A stretch of 64,000 nucleotides of DNA, taken from Streptomyces venezuelae (GTDB lineage: Bacteria; Actinomycetota; Actinomycetes; Streptomycetales; Streptomycetaceae). Below, piece after piece: positions 16,274-23,591 of the stretch (position 1 is its first letter; each line of letters begins with the position of its first letter). The notes under the pieces are model-generated. The model saw only the letters and a program-made list of their open reading frames with translations. It was not told where the DNA came from and ran no database searches. Location: contig NZ_CP029191.1 in NCBI RefSeq assembly GCF_008642335.1, positions 1,674,001 to 1,738,000 of the forward strand, given 5' to 3'. Both the position numbers and the translations under genes were made by a program.

Positions 16274-18112
16274 GTGTCCCGCCACATCGAAGACCTCGCG
16301 CCCGCCACCGACCTCCCGCCCGCCGAACAGCTCGTGCCCATCGAGGACCTCGCGCTGATCGGCGACCACCAGACCGCCGCCCTCGTCGGCAGGGACGGCT
16401 CCATCGGATGGCTCTGCCTGCCCCGCTTCGACTCGCCCGCCTGCTTCGCCGCACTGCTCGGCGACGAGGAGAACGGGCACTGGCGCATGGCGCCCAAGGG
16501 CGCGGGGGCGTGCACCCGCCGCGCCTACCGTCCCGACTCCCTCGTCCTCGACTCGGAGTGGGACACGGAGGACGGGTCCGTCCGTGTCACGGACTTCATG
16601 CCGCAGCGCGACCGCGCCCCCGACGTCATCCGCATCGTCGAGGGCCTCAAGGGCCGCGTCACCGTGCGCAGCACGCTCCGGCTCCGGTTCGACTACGGCT
16701 CGGTCGTGCCCTGGATGCGCCAGAAGGACGGCCACCGCGTCGCCGTGGCGGGCCCCGACTCCGTGTGGCTGCGCAGCGAGCCGTCCGTGCACACGTGGGG
16801 TCACGCCTTCGGCACGCACTCCGAGTTCACGGTCGAGGAGGGCGAAAAGGTCGCTTTCGTCCTGACCTGGCACCCCTCGCACGAACCGCGTCCCTCGCTC
16901 GTCGACCCGTACGAGTCGCTGGAACACAGCCTGGAGGACTGGCGCGCCTGGACGTCCCTCTGCCACTACGAAGGACCGCACCGGGACGCGGTCATCCGCT
17001 CCCTCATCACCCTCAAGGCCCTCACGTACGCCCCGACGGGCGGCATCGTCGCCGCCCCCACCACCTCGCTGCCCGAGGAACCCGGCGGCGTGCGCAACTG
17101 GGACTACCGCTTCTGCTGGCTGCGCGACTCCACCCTCACCCTGGGCGCGCTGCTCGCCGCCGGCTTCTCGGAGGAGGCCGAGGCATGGCGCGACTGGCTG
17201 CTGCGCGCCGTCGCGGGCAACCCCGCGGACCTGCAGATCGTGTACGGCCTCTCCGGAGAGCGCCGCTTGCCGGAGTACGAGGTTCCATGGCTGTCCGGGT
17301 ACGCGGACTCCACCCCGGTACGCATCGGCAACGAAGCGGTCGAACAGCTGCAGCTCGACGTGTACGGCGAGGTCGTCGACTCCCTCGCCCTGGCGGACCG
17401 TTACGGCCTCTCCACTCCCCCGCACGCCTGGCACCTCCAGCTGTCCCTGCTCGAATTCCTGCACAAGAAGTGGCGGGAGCCGGACCAGGGCCTGTGGGAG
17501 GTGCGCGGCCCGCGCCGGCACTTCGTGTACTCGAAGGTGATGGTCTGGGTCGCCGCCGACCGCACGGTGCGCTCCTTGGAGAAGAACCCGAAGCTCCGCG
17601 GCGACGTCGACCGGTGGCGGAAGCTGCGGGACGAGGTGCACCGCGAGGTCTGCGAGCGCGGCTACGACCCGGAGCGCAACACGTTCACGCAGTCCTACGG
17701 CTCGACCGAACTGGACGCGTCGCTGCTGCTCATACCGCGTGTGGGGTTCCTGCCGCCCGACGACCCGCGCGTCATCGGCACCATCGACGCAGTGCACGCC
17801 GAGCTCGGCCACGGCGGGCTCCTGCGCCGCTACACCGCCGACCAGACGGTCATCGACGGCCTGCCGGGCCAGGAGGGCGTCTTCGTCGTCTGCTCGTTCT
17901 GGCTGGCGGACGCGCTGCACATGACGGGCCGTACGAAGGAGGCGCGCGAGCTGTTCGAACGCCTGCTCGCGCTCCGCAACGACGTGGGGCTGCTGGCGGA
18001 GGAGTACGACCCCACCTCCCGCCGTCAGCTCGGCAACTTCCCGCAGGCATTCAGCCACATCGGCCTGGTGAATACCGCCCTCGCGCTCTACGGGGCGGAC
18101 GCGGGAGACTAG
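16274..18112 (+). CDS. Glycoside hydrolase family 15 protein (glucoamylase/trehalase type)
   Basis: About 612 residues in the chosen frame. An N-terminal beta-rich domain (IEDLALIGDHQTAALVGRDG, WLCLPRFDSPACFAALLG) is followed by an (alpha/alpha)6 catalytic domain marked by RNWDYRFCWLRDSTLTLGAL, GNEAVEQLQLDVYGEV and GLWEVRG. This architecture matches actinobacterial GH15 enzymes, several of which are trehalases rather than glucoamylases. There is no signal peptide, so it probably acts on cytoplasmic trehalose or maltodextrins. The start is uncertain: GTG 16274 (VSRHIEDLAP) is preferred over a TTG at 16241 because the latter lacks a ribosome site. An SDR gene follows after 4 bp. Confidence 0.88.
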   Translation: MSRHIEDLAPATDLPPAEQLVPIEDLALIGDHQTAALVGRDGSIGWLCLPRFDSPACFAALLGDEENGHWRMAPKGAGACTRRAYRPDSLVLDSEWDTEDGSVRVTDFMPQRDRAPDVIRIVEGLKGRVTVRSTLRLRFDYGSVVPWMRQKDGHRVAVAGPDSVWLRSEPSVHTWGHAFGTHSEFTVEEGEKVAFVLTWHPSHEPRPSLVDPYESLEHSLEDWRAWTSLCHYEGPHRDAVIRSLITLKALTYAPTGGIVAAPTTSLPEEPGGVRNWDYRFCWLRDSTLTLGALLAAGFSEEAEAWRDWLLRAVAGNPADLQIVYGLSGERRLPEYEVPWLSGYADSTPVRIGNEAVEQLQLDVYGEVVDSLALADRYGLSTPPHAWHLQLSLLEFLHKKWREPDQGLWEVRGPRRHFVYSKVMVWVAADRTVRSLEKNPKLRGDVDRWRKLRDEVHREVCERGYDPERNTFTQSYGSTELDASLLLIPRVGFLPPDDPRVIGTIDAVHAELGHGGLLRRYTADQTVIDGLPGQEGVFVVCSFWLADALHMTGRTKEARELFERLLALRNDVGLLAEEYDPTSRRQLGNFPQAFSHIGLVNTALALYGADAGD

Positions 18113-18116
18113 GGCC

Positions 18117-18872
18117 ATGGATCTTGGACTGGAAAACCGTGTCTACGTAGTCACCGGCGCCACCCGTGGCCTCGGCAACGCCACCGCCCGCGAGCTCGTC
18201 GCGGACGGCGCGAAGGTCGTGGTCACGGGCCGTCAGCAGAAGACGGTCGACGAGGCGGCCGCCGAGCTCGGCCCGAACGCGGTGGGTGTCGTCGCGGACA
18301 ACGCCGACCCGGACTCCGCGGCCGCGCTCGTCGCCGCCGCGCGTGAGCACTTCGGGCGCTTCGACGGCGTGCTGATCAGCGTCGGCGGGCCCGCGCCGGG
18401 CTTCGTCGCGGACAACACCGACGAGCAGTGGCAGACGGCGTTCGAGTCGGTGTTCCTCGGCGCGGTGCGCCTCGCCCGGACCGCGGCGGCCGAGCTCGGC
18501 GAGGGCGGCGTCATCGGCTTCGTGCTCTCCGGTTCGGTGTACGAGCCGATCGCGGGCCTGACGATCTCCAACGGTCTGCGGCCGGGGCTCGCCGGGTTCG
18601 CCAAGTCCCTCGCGGACGAGCTCGGCCCGCGCGGCATCCGGGTGGTCGGCGTGCTGCCCGGCCGGATCGGCACCGACCGCATGCGCCAGCTGGACGGCCT
18701 CTCCCCCGACCCGGAGGCCACCCGCGCCGCCAACGAGGCGGGCATCCCCCTGCGGCGCTACGGCACCCCGCAGGAGTTCGGCCGCACCGCGGCGTTCCTG
18801 CTCTCGCCCGCGGCCTCTTACCTGACGGGGATCATGGTGCCGGTGGACGGCGGTTCACGCGCCGGGTTCTGA
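18117..18872 (+). CDS. Divergent SDR family oxidoreductase lacking the Tyr/Lys pair
   Basis: A 251-residue SDR with the cofactor motif TGATRGLG (residues 13-20) and C-terminal SYLTGIMVPVDGG. The active-site region reads LSGSVYEPIAGLTISNGLR, so the usual Tyr-x-x-x-Lys is replaced by Leu148 and Asn152. The SNxLRxG signature is shared by a known subgroup of 3-oxoacyl-ACP-reductase-like proteins that probably use other residues or have lost reductase activity. Arg37-39 region (VVVTGRQQ) suggests NADP. It begins 4 bp after the GH15 stop and is likely co-transcribed. Confidence 0.87.
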   Translation: MDLGLENRVYVVTGATRGLGNATARELVADGAKVVVTGRQQKTVDEAAAELGPNAVGVVADNADPDSAAALVAAAREHFGRFDGVLISVGGPAPGFVADNTDEQWQTAFESVFLGAVRLARTAAAELGEGGVIGFVLSGSVYEPIAGLTISNGLRPGLAGFAKSLADELGPRGIRVVGVLPGRIGTDRMRQLDGLSPDPEATRAANEAGIPLRRYGTPQEFGRTAAFLLSPAASYLTGIMVPVDGGSRAGF

Positions 18873-18883
18873 CGGCGTGCGGC

Positions 18884-19471
18884 TCAGCTGACCCTCTCCG
18901 CCCGGTGCTTGGCTGCGCGCAGCCGGACCGTGGCGGGCAGGGAGGCGAGGCCCGCCGAGTCGCGGGCCCGGCCGAGTGTGTCGGCGGAGAGCCGGTGCAG
19001 CGCGTCGGACGGGGTGGCGTGGGGGGCCAGGGTGAGGTCCACGCGTGCCCGCGGTGCGCTGCGTCGGCCGGTGAGGACGGCCTGGGCCCGGTCGACGCCG
19101 TCCAGGGCCTCGGCCTCGCCGGCCAGGACGCTCTCCATGGCCCGGCCGCGCAGCAGCGCGCCCTCGCCGTCCCCGGTCTCCACCAGGACCTCGGCGAGGC
19201 GGCGCCTGCGCAGCTGGGCGGAGAGCCACCACAGCGCGAGCAGCACGCACACCGCCAGGGCGGCGATGACCGTGGGCCAGAACCATCCGTCGCCCCGCCA
19301 CCGCGCCCGGTCGGCGGCGCTGACCAGCACGTCGTGCCGGCCGTCGTGGATCCACCAGGAGGGCGGCGACGCGCCGAGTCCGACGGCGAGCACGGAGCCG
19401 CCGAGGACGAGCAGGACGAGCCCGACGAGGGCGAGGACGACGCGGTTGACCGTACGCAGCACGCCGCTCAC
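18884..19471 (-). CDS. amaP: AmaP-like alkaline shock response membrane anchor protein
   Basis: A 195-residue protein with two transmembrane helices (about residues 8-31 and 65-86) and a cytoplasmic C-terminal domain with an Asp23-like pattern (MESVLAGEAEALDGVDRAQAVLTG then ARVDLTLAPHATPSDAL). AmaP proteins anchor Asp23/Gls24 proteins to the membrane. It is the last gene of a five-gene minus-strand operon and overlaps the upstream DUF6286 gene by ATGA (19468-19471). The assignment rests on topology and operon context; identity to characterised AmaP looks low. Confidence 0.75.
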   Translation of the reverse strand: MSGVLRTVNRVVLALVGLVLLVLGGSVLAVGLGASPPSWWIHDGRHDVLVSAADRARWRGDGWFWPTVIAALAVCVLLALWWLSAQLRRRRLAEVLVETGDGEGALLRGRAMESVLAGEAEALDGVDRAQAVLTGRRSAPRARVDLTLAPHATPSDALHRLSADTLGRARDSAGLASLPATVRLRAAKHRAERVS

Positions 19472-20136
19472 CCCTTCCTGCCGGGCCGGGCCACATGGAC
19501 GGAGAGCCCGGGGGCGCGGGCGAGGCCCAGGTCGCGGATGCCGTCGGCGAGCGTCGCGTCCAAGTCGCCGCGTACGTCGTCGAGTTCACGGAAGTGGGAC
19601 ACCGCGCGCACGTCGACTTTCGAGCGCTTCATGCGGACCCGCACGGACTGCACGCCGGGCACGTCCATGGCCCGGTCGCGCAGCACCATGGCGGCGGCGC
19701 CGCGGTACAGGCCGCCGCGCACGTCGGAGTGGGTGCGGCGCATCGGCAGGATGCCGCGCTGGCCGGGTGTCACGGCGAGCACGAGGAGCCAGAGGCCGAG
19801 GAGCGCGGCGACCCCGGCCCCGACGAGCACCGCGGTGTCGTCGAGGGGCCGCCTGCCGAGCTGGTGGGCCAGTTCGCGCCGCCAGTGCATGGCGGGGTGG
19901 TCGGCCCGGACGGCGACGACGTCGTAGAGGAGCAGTCCCGCGGCGCCGAGGACCAGCAGGGCGAGGAGGGCGGCGGGCACCCGGCGGTTCGACCAGAACC
20001 GGGAGGCCTTCTCCTCGTCGTCGGAGAGCGTGGGCAGCGGGTCGTAGGCCGTCGCGGACGCCGACTGGCGCCACTCGTCCTCCGACTGTTCGACGACCGG
20101 GAGCGGTCGGGTGCCGCCCCCGTGGGGTTCACTCAT
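19468..20136 (-). CDS. DUF6286-type membrane protein of the Asp23 operon
   Basis: A 222-residue protein with a polar N-terminus, two transmembrane helices (about residues 53-74 and 103-124) and a C-terminal domain containing DVRGGLYRGAAAMVLRDRAMDVPGVQSVRVRMKRSKVDVRA. That last part resembles Asp23-related domains found in actinobacterial envelope-stress operons. The ATG at 20136 has GGGAGG upstream and overlaps the stop of the preceding Asp23-like gene by ATGA. It probably works with AmaP as a membrane scaffold for the Asp23 proteins. Confidence 0.72.
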   Translation of the reverse strand: MSEPHGGGTRPLPVVEQSEDEWRQSASATAYDPLPTLSDDEEKASRFWSNRRVPAALLALLVLGAAGLLLYDVVAVRADHPAMHWRRELAHQLGRRPLDDTAVLVGAGVAALLGLWLLVLAVTPGQRGILPMRRTHSDVRGGLYRGAAAMVLRDRAMDVPGVQSVRVRMKRSKVDVRAVSHFRELDDVRGDLDATLADGIRDLGLARAPGLSVHVARPGRKG

Positions 20137-20477
20137 CGTGTCCTCCCCTGTGCCGCGGCGCGTACCTGCGCGGAGTGCAGCCGCTCCACCTGAACGGCCA
20201 CCTCGGGTACGTCCATCCCCGCCAACGCCTCTACCCGTTCGGTGACATGGCGACGCACCGCGCCGCACTGCCCGCCGATGTCGCAGGGGTACTCCAGCTC
20301 GAGGCTGACGCGGATGCGGGCCGCCTCGTGGTGGACGGAGACGGTGGCGCGGGGCGGCGATCCTTCGGCCGGGACCGCGTCCACCGCCTCACGTGCCGCT
20401 CTCGCGGCGATCTTCGCGACGACCCGGTCGGCGATCCGGGTCGCGCCGCGCTCCCGGGGCGCGACCTGTGCCGCCAC
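20133..20477 (-). CDS. Asp23/Gls24 family envelope stress protein, short copy
   Basis: A 114-residue Asp23/Gls24-like protein. The pattern IADRVVAKIAARAAREAVDAV followed by a central ATVSVHHEAARIRVSLELEY strand pair and RRHVTERVEALAGMDVPEVAVQVERLH matches the family. It starts at GTG 20477, 3 bp after the DUF2273 stop, and overlaps the next gene by ATGA. It contains one CDIGGQC cysteine pair, which is unusual for Asp23 proteins and could bind metal or form a disulfide. Function is inferred from the family. Confidence 0.78.
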   Translation of the reverse strand: MAAQVAPRERGATRIADRVVAKIAARAAREAVDAVPAEGSPPRATVSVHHEAARIRVSLELEYPCDIGGQCGAVRRHVTERVEALAGMDVPEVAVQVERLHSAQVRAAAQGRTR

Positions 20478-20480
20478 CGC

Positions 20481-20666
20481 TCACCGCCGCCGGTCGCCGC
20501 GGGTGCGGAAGAACTCGCCGGGTTCCAGGTCTCCGTCGAGGAACTTGCCGGCGACGAAGCCGATGGCGCCCAGGGCGGCCACCAGCAGGAACGCCCCGAA
20601 TCCGCCGAAGTATCCGGCGAAGCCCAGAGCCATTCCCGCGATCATGCCGATCACGGCCATACTCAT
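20481..20666 (-). CDS. DUF2273-like small membrane protein
   Basis: A 61-residue protein, largely one or two glycine-rich hydrophobic helices (MIAGMALGFAGYFGGFGAF then LLVAALGAIGFVAGKFLDGD) with a basic tail FFRTRGDRRR. Small DUF2273 proteins sit between Asp23 genes in many Gram-positive operons and are thought to help anchor the complex. It is the second gene of the operon, 26 bp after the first Asp23 gene. Confidence 0.75.
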   Translation of the reverse strand: MSMAVIGMIAGMALGFAGYFGGFGAFLLVAALGAIGFVAGKFLDGDLEPGEFFRTRGDRRR

Positions 20667-20692
20667 GTGCGCTCCCTACTCGTGTGCGCCGG

Positions 20693-21187
20693 CTACTGAA
20701 GGCGTCCTTGTTGCTCGTCGTCGTCCTCGTCGGGCAGCTTCACGTCGCTCACCGCGATGTTGACCTCGACGACTTCCAGGCCTGTCATGCGCTCGACGGC
20801 CGTGATCACGTTCTCCCGTACGTCCTGGGTGACGTCCGCGATCGAGACGCCGTACTCGACGACGATCTCCAGGTCGATCGCGGTCTGCACCTCGCCGACC
20901 TCGGCCTTCACACCGCGCGACACGGACTTCGAGCCGCCCGGCACGCGGTCGCGCACGGCGCCGAAGGTCCGGGCCAGGCCACCGCCCATCGCGTGCACGC
21001 CGTCGACGTCACGCGCGGCGAGACCGGCGATCTTCTCGACGACGCCGTCGGCGATGGTGGTGCGGCCGCGGCTGCCGGGGTCACCGCCGCCCCGGCCGGG
21101 CGCGGACCGGGCCGCGCTCTCCTCCGGTGAGTTCGGGGAGTCCTTCTGCAGCGTCTGCGACGCCTTCCGCTGTCCGGTGTCGGTCAT
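20693..21187 (-). CDS. Asp23/Gls24 family envelope stress protein, first gene of operon
   Basis: A 164-residue protein. A disordered N-terminus (about 40 residues rich in Ser, Pro and Gly) precedes an Asp23 domain: TTIADGVVEKIAGLAARDVDGVHAMGGG, VGEVQTAIDLEIVVEYGVSI and MTGLEVVEVNIAVSDVKLPDE. Asp23 proteins are abundant membrane-associated proteins linked to cell-envelope stress. The ATG at 21187 begins MTDTGQRK. It heads the minus-strand operon with DUF2273, a second Asp23, DUF6286 and AmaP genes, and faces a divergent gene starting at 21296. Confidence 0.88.
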   Translation of the reverse strand: MTDTGQRKASQTLQKDSPNSPEESAARSAPGRGGGDPGSRGRTTIADGVVEKIAGLAARDVDGVHAMGGGLARTFGAVRDRVPGGSKSVSRGVKAEVGEVQTAIDLEIVVEYGVSIADVTQDVRENVITAVERMTGLEVVEVNIAVSDVKLPDEDDDEQQGRLQ

Positions 21188-21295
21188 GGCCGTCCCGTCC
21201 CTTTCGAAAGGGGAACTGCCCGAGTGGGGCTGCTTCTCCGCCCACATTAAGCGCGGCCCCGCGCCCGCGCGCCCGGGATGCGGCAGGCTGGGGTC

Positions 21296-22048
21296 ATGAC
21301 CGGAGAGGGTTGGACGCAGGCGGTGCGCCGACAGCTGGGACTGGGCCGGGTGCTGCCGCTCGGCGGTGCCGCGGACGGCGCGTGGGTGACGGAATCGGCG
21401 GCGGACGGCGCGTTGCGCCAGATGGCTGAGCGGGTCCCCGGGGTACGGCTCGGCACGCTGCGCATCGCGCTCGCGGCGCCTGCCGAGGCGGGCACCCCGG
21501 CTGTCCCGCCGCCCCCGAGCGCGCTGCCGCCCGGGCCGCTGCGGATCACCGGGGAGTTCGCGGCGGTCGCCGCCGAACCACTCCCCGCGGCGGCGGACCG
21601 GCTGCGCGCGGCGCTGTACGAGGCGGCGGCCGGGCTCGGCCTGGTCGCGGCCGAGGTGGACCTGAAGGTGACGGCGCTTCTCGACGAGACGGACGGGACG
21701 GACGACGCCCCGACGCGGCAGACCGAGGCCCCGGCGCGACAGACCGACGACCCCCCGTATCCGCCCACCACGGATGAACCCGACAGCGGCGACGAGGACG
21801 AGGCACGCGCCGGACGTGCCGCCCTGGCGGTCCCCGGAGTGACCCGCCTGACCGGCGTCCTGGGCCGCGCCGTCCACTTCGAGGAGCCCGCGGCGACGGG
21901 CACGCTGCCGCGCCGCCACGCGCGCGTGGAGCTCGCGACGGACCACGAGCACCGCGCCCTGGACGTGGCACTGGCGGTCCGCGAGGCGGTCGGCGCGGCC
22001 CTGCCGGACAGCCCGTCGGTGGCGGTACTCGTCACCGAGGTGGGGTAG
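21296..22048 (+). CDS. Asp23-operon-associated protein of unknown function
   Basis: A 250-residue protein divergent from the Asp23 operon. It has two similar domains: residues about 30-115 (GALRQMAERVPGVRLGTLRIAL ... AAGLGLVAAEVDLKVTALL) and 165-250 (AALAVPGVTRLTGVLGRAVHF ... AVREAVGAALPDSPSVAVLVTEV), separated by an acidic, proline-rich linker. Both domains have the spacing of Asp23-like folds. Close relatives in Streptomyces databases often carry the misleading name nucleopolyhedrovirus P10 family. The start at 21296 is preferred; an ATG at 21278 is possible. Confidence 0.65.
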   Translation: MTGEGWTQAVRRQLGLGRVLPLGGAADGAWVTESAADGALRQMAERVPGVRLGTLRIALAAPAEAGTPAVPPPPSALPPGPLRITGEFAAVAAEPLPAAADRLRAALYEAAAGLGLVAAEVDLKVTALLDETDGTDDAPTRQTEAPARQTDDPPYPPTTDEPDSGDEDEARAGRAALAVPGVTRLTGVLGRAVHFEEPAATGTLPRRHARVELATDHEHRALDVALAVREAVGAALPDSPSVAVLVTEVG

Positions 22049-22076
22049 GAACGGGGATCCGGCGGCAGCGGATAGG

Positions 22077-22880
22077 TCAGTCGCCGAGGCCCGCGAGGTC
22101 GCGCAGGCGGCGGCCCTGGGCGGCGCGTTCGGCGACGCGCTGCTCTTCGTAGGAGCGGCCCACCGCCCCCTGGAGCAGGGCCTTCGTCTCGATGACCGCG
22201 TCGCGGGGCGCGGCGACGAGCGCGGCGGCCAGGTCCGTGGCGGCCGCGTCGAGCTGGTCGGCGGGCACGACGAGGTTGGCGAGGCCCACCCGCTCGGCCT
22301 CGTCCGCGTGGACGAAGCGCCCGGTGGCGCAGATCTCCAGCGCACGGGCATAGCCGACGAGCCCCACCAGCGGGTGCGTGCCGGTGAGGTCGGGGACCAG
22401 GCCCAGGCTGGTCTCGCGCATGGCGAACTGCACGTCGTCGGCCGCGATCCGCAGATCGCAGGCGAGCGCGAGCTGGAAGCCGGCGCCGATGGCGTGGCCC
22501 TGGACGGCGGCGATGGACACGATGTCGCTCCGCCGCCACCAGGTGAACGCTTCCTGGTACTCGGTGATCGTGGCGTCGAGAAGGCCGTCCTCACCGCGTG
22601 CCAGATCGATGAAGGACGGTTCGCCGTCGAAGCCCTCGGGCGTGAACGCCTGCCGGTCGAGGCCCGCGGAGAAGGACTTGCCCTCTCCGCGCAGCACCAC
22701 GACGCGGACGCTGCCCGGCAACAGCTGACCGGCCTCGACCAACGCCCTCCACAGCGCGGGAGATTGGGCGTTGCGCTTGGCCGGATTGGTCAGCGTCACC
22801 GTGGCGACGGCCTCGTCGATGGTGAGGCGTACGCCGTCCTTGTCGAGAACCGGTGCGAGCTCGCTGTCGGACGAAGCCAT
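22077..22880 (-). CDS. Enoyl-CoA hydratase/isomerase family protein (crotonase)
   Basis: A 267-residue crotonase. Oxyanion-hole stretches are GKSFSAGLDRQ (68-77) and GHAIGAGFQLALACD (128-142). By alignment with rat enoyl-CoA hydratase, the catalytic Glu164 equivalent is kept as Glu156 (FAMRETSLG), but the Glu144 equivalent is Gln136. One-glutamate crotonases are often isomerases, hydrolases or lyases rather than hydratases, so the reaction is open. The gene appears to stand alone. Confidence 0.88.
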   Translation of the reverse strand: MASSDSELAPVLDKDGVRLTIDEAVATVTLTNPAKRNAQSPALWRALVEAGQLLPGSVRVVVLRGEGKSFSAGLDRQAFTPEGFDGEPSFIDLARGEDGLLDATITEYQEAFTWWRRSDIVSIAAVQGHAIGAGFQLALACDLRIAADDVQFAMRETSLGLVPDLTGTHPLVGLVGYARALEICATGRFVHADEAERVGLANLVVPADQLDAAATDLAAALVAAPRDAVIETKALLQGAVGRSYEEQRVAERAAQGRRLRDLAGLGD

Positions 22881-23015
22881 GGGGTGCCTCCGATGGGGGT
22901 GCGGTCGGGCCGGACGCCGGAAGCGCCCGTAAGTGACTGCACAGTAACCACCCGGCCAGTCGGCTGACGGACCGGGTGGTCACCATCGGACCATGGGACA
23001 GCGTGCCGCCCGCCG

Positions 23016-23237
23016 TCAGCCGGCGGCGGCCTTCTTGCCTCGCGTCGCCCCGCCGCGTCCCCGCAGCGTGACGCCGGATTCGCTGAGCATGCGGTGCACA
23101 AAGCCGTACGAGCGGCCGGTCTCCTCGGCCAACGCCCGGATGCTCGCACCGCCGTCGTACTTCTTCTTCAGGTCTGCCGCGAGCTTGTCGCGCGCGGCGC
23201 CGGTTACCCGGCTGCCCTTCTTCAGAGTCTCGGCCAC
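23016..23237 (-). CDS. Small helix-turn-helix DNA-binding protein
   Basis: A 73-residue basic protein: MAETLKKGSRVTGAARDK, then an HTH (KKKYDGGASIRALAEETGRSYGFVHRMLSESGV) and a basic RGRGGATRGKKAAAG tail. The GTG at 23237 has an excellent GAGGAGG site 5 bp upstream; the longer open frame to 23357 is therefore not used. Very similar small HTH proteins are widespread in Streptomyces. The basic tail suggests a nucleoid-type or developmental regulator; the targets are unknown. Confidence 0.82.
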   Translation of the reverse strand: MAETLKKGSRVTGAARDKLAADLKKKYDGGASIRALAEETGRSYGFVHRMLSESGVTLRGRGGATRGKKAAAG

Positions 23238-23591
23238 CCGTGCCTCCTCATGGGAAGTGCGCTCTGGACTTCTCATGATCACCCCTCCCGGGCTTCCTGG
23301 CCACCCATTCGACAAGGTCCGTACGCCGGGGTTCGTCCCTTCGGGGACGGACATCACGAGCGGAGTGAACGATTCCGCGTGCCGTCCCGCGCACGGCGGA
23401 GCGCACGGAACGGAGAATCCCCAGGTCAGCGCCGTGGCCCCGGCCGAGGTGCGTCTTGTCGCAGCTCAGCGCGGAAATCCGTGTATGCCACACCTCGGTA
23501 CGAGGCCGGCTCACACAGATGAGGGATCACGGATCGGCCGAATGATCCATACCCAGTGGATCAGTGGTTCGATCAAGCGGGGTGGACGGCC
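23238..23591. other. Gene-free region between HTH gene and ABC-F gene
   Basis: No convincing coding sequence on either strand. It holds the promoter side of the small HTH gene and the 3' flank of the ABC-F gene. The only clear structure is an inverted repeat TGATCCA / TGGATCA (23543-23549, 23557-23563) with a 7-nt spacer, 29 bp beyond the ABC-F stop, which may be a weak terminator or a protein-binding site. Confidence 0.5.
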
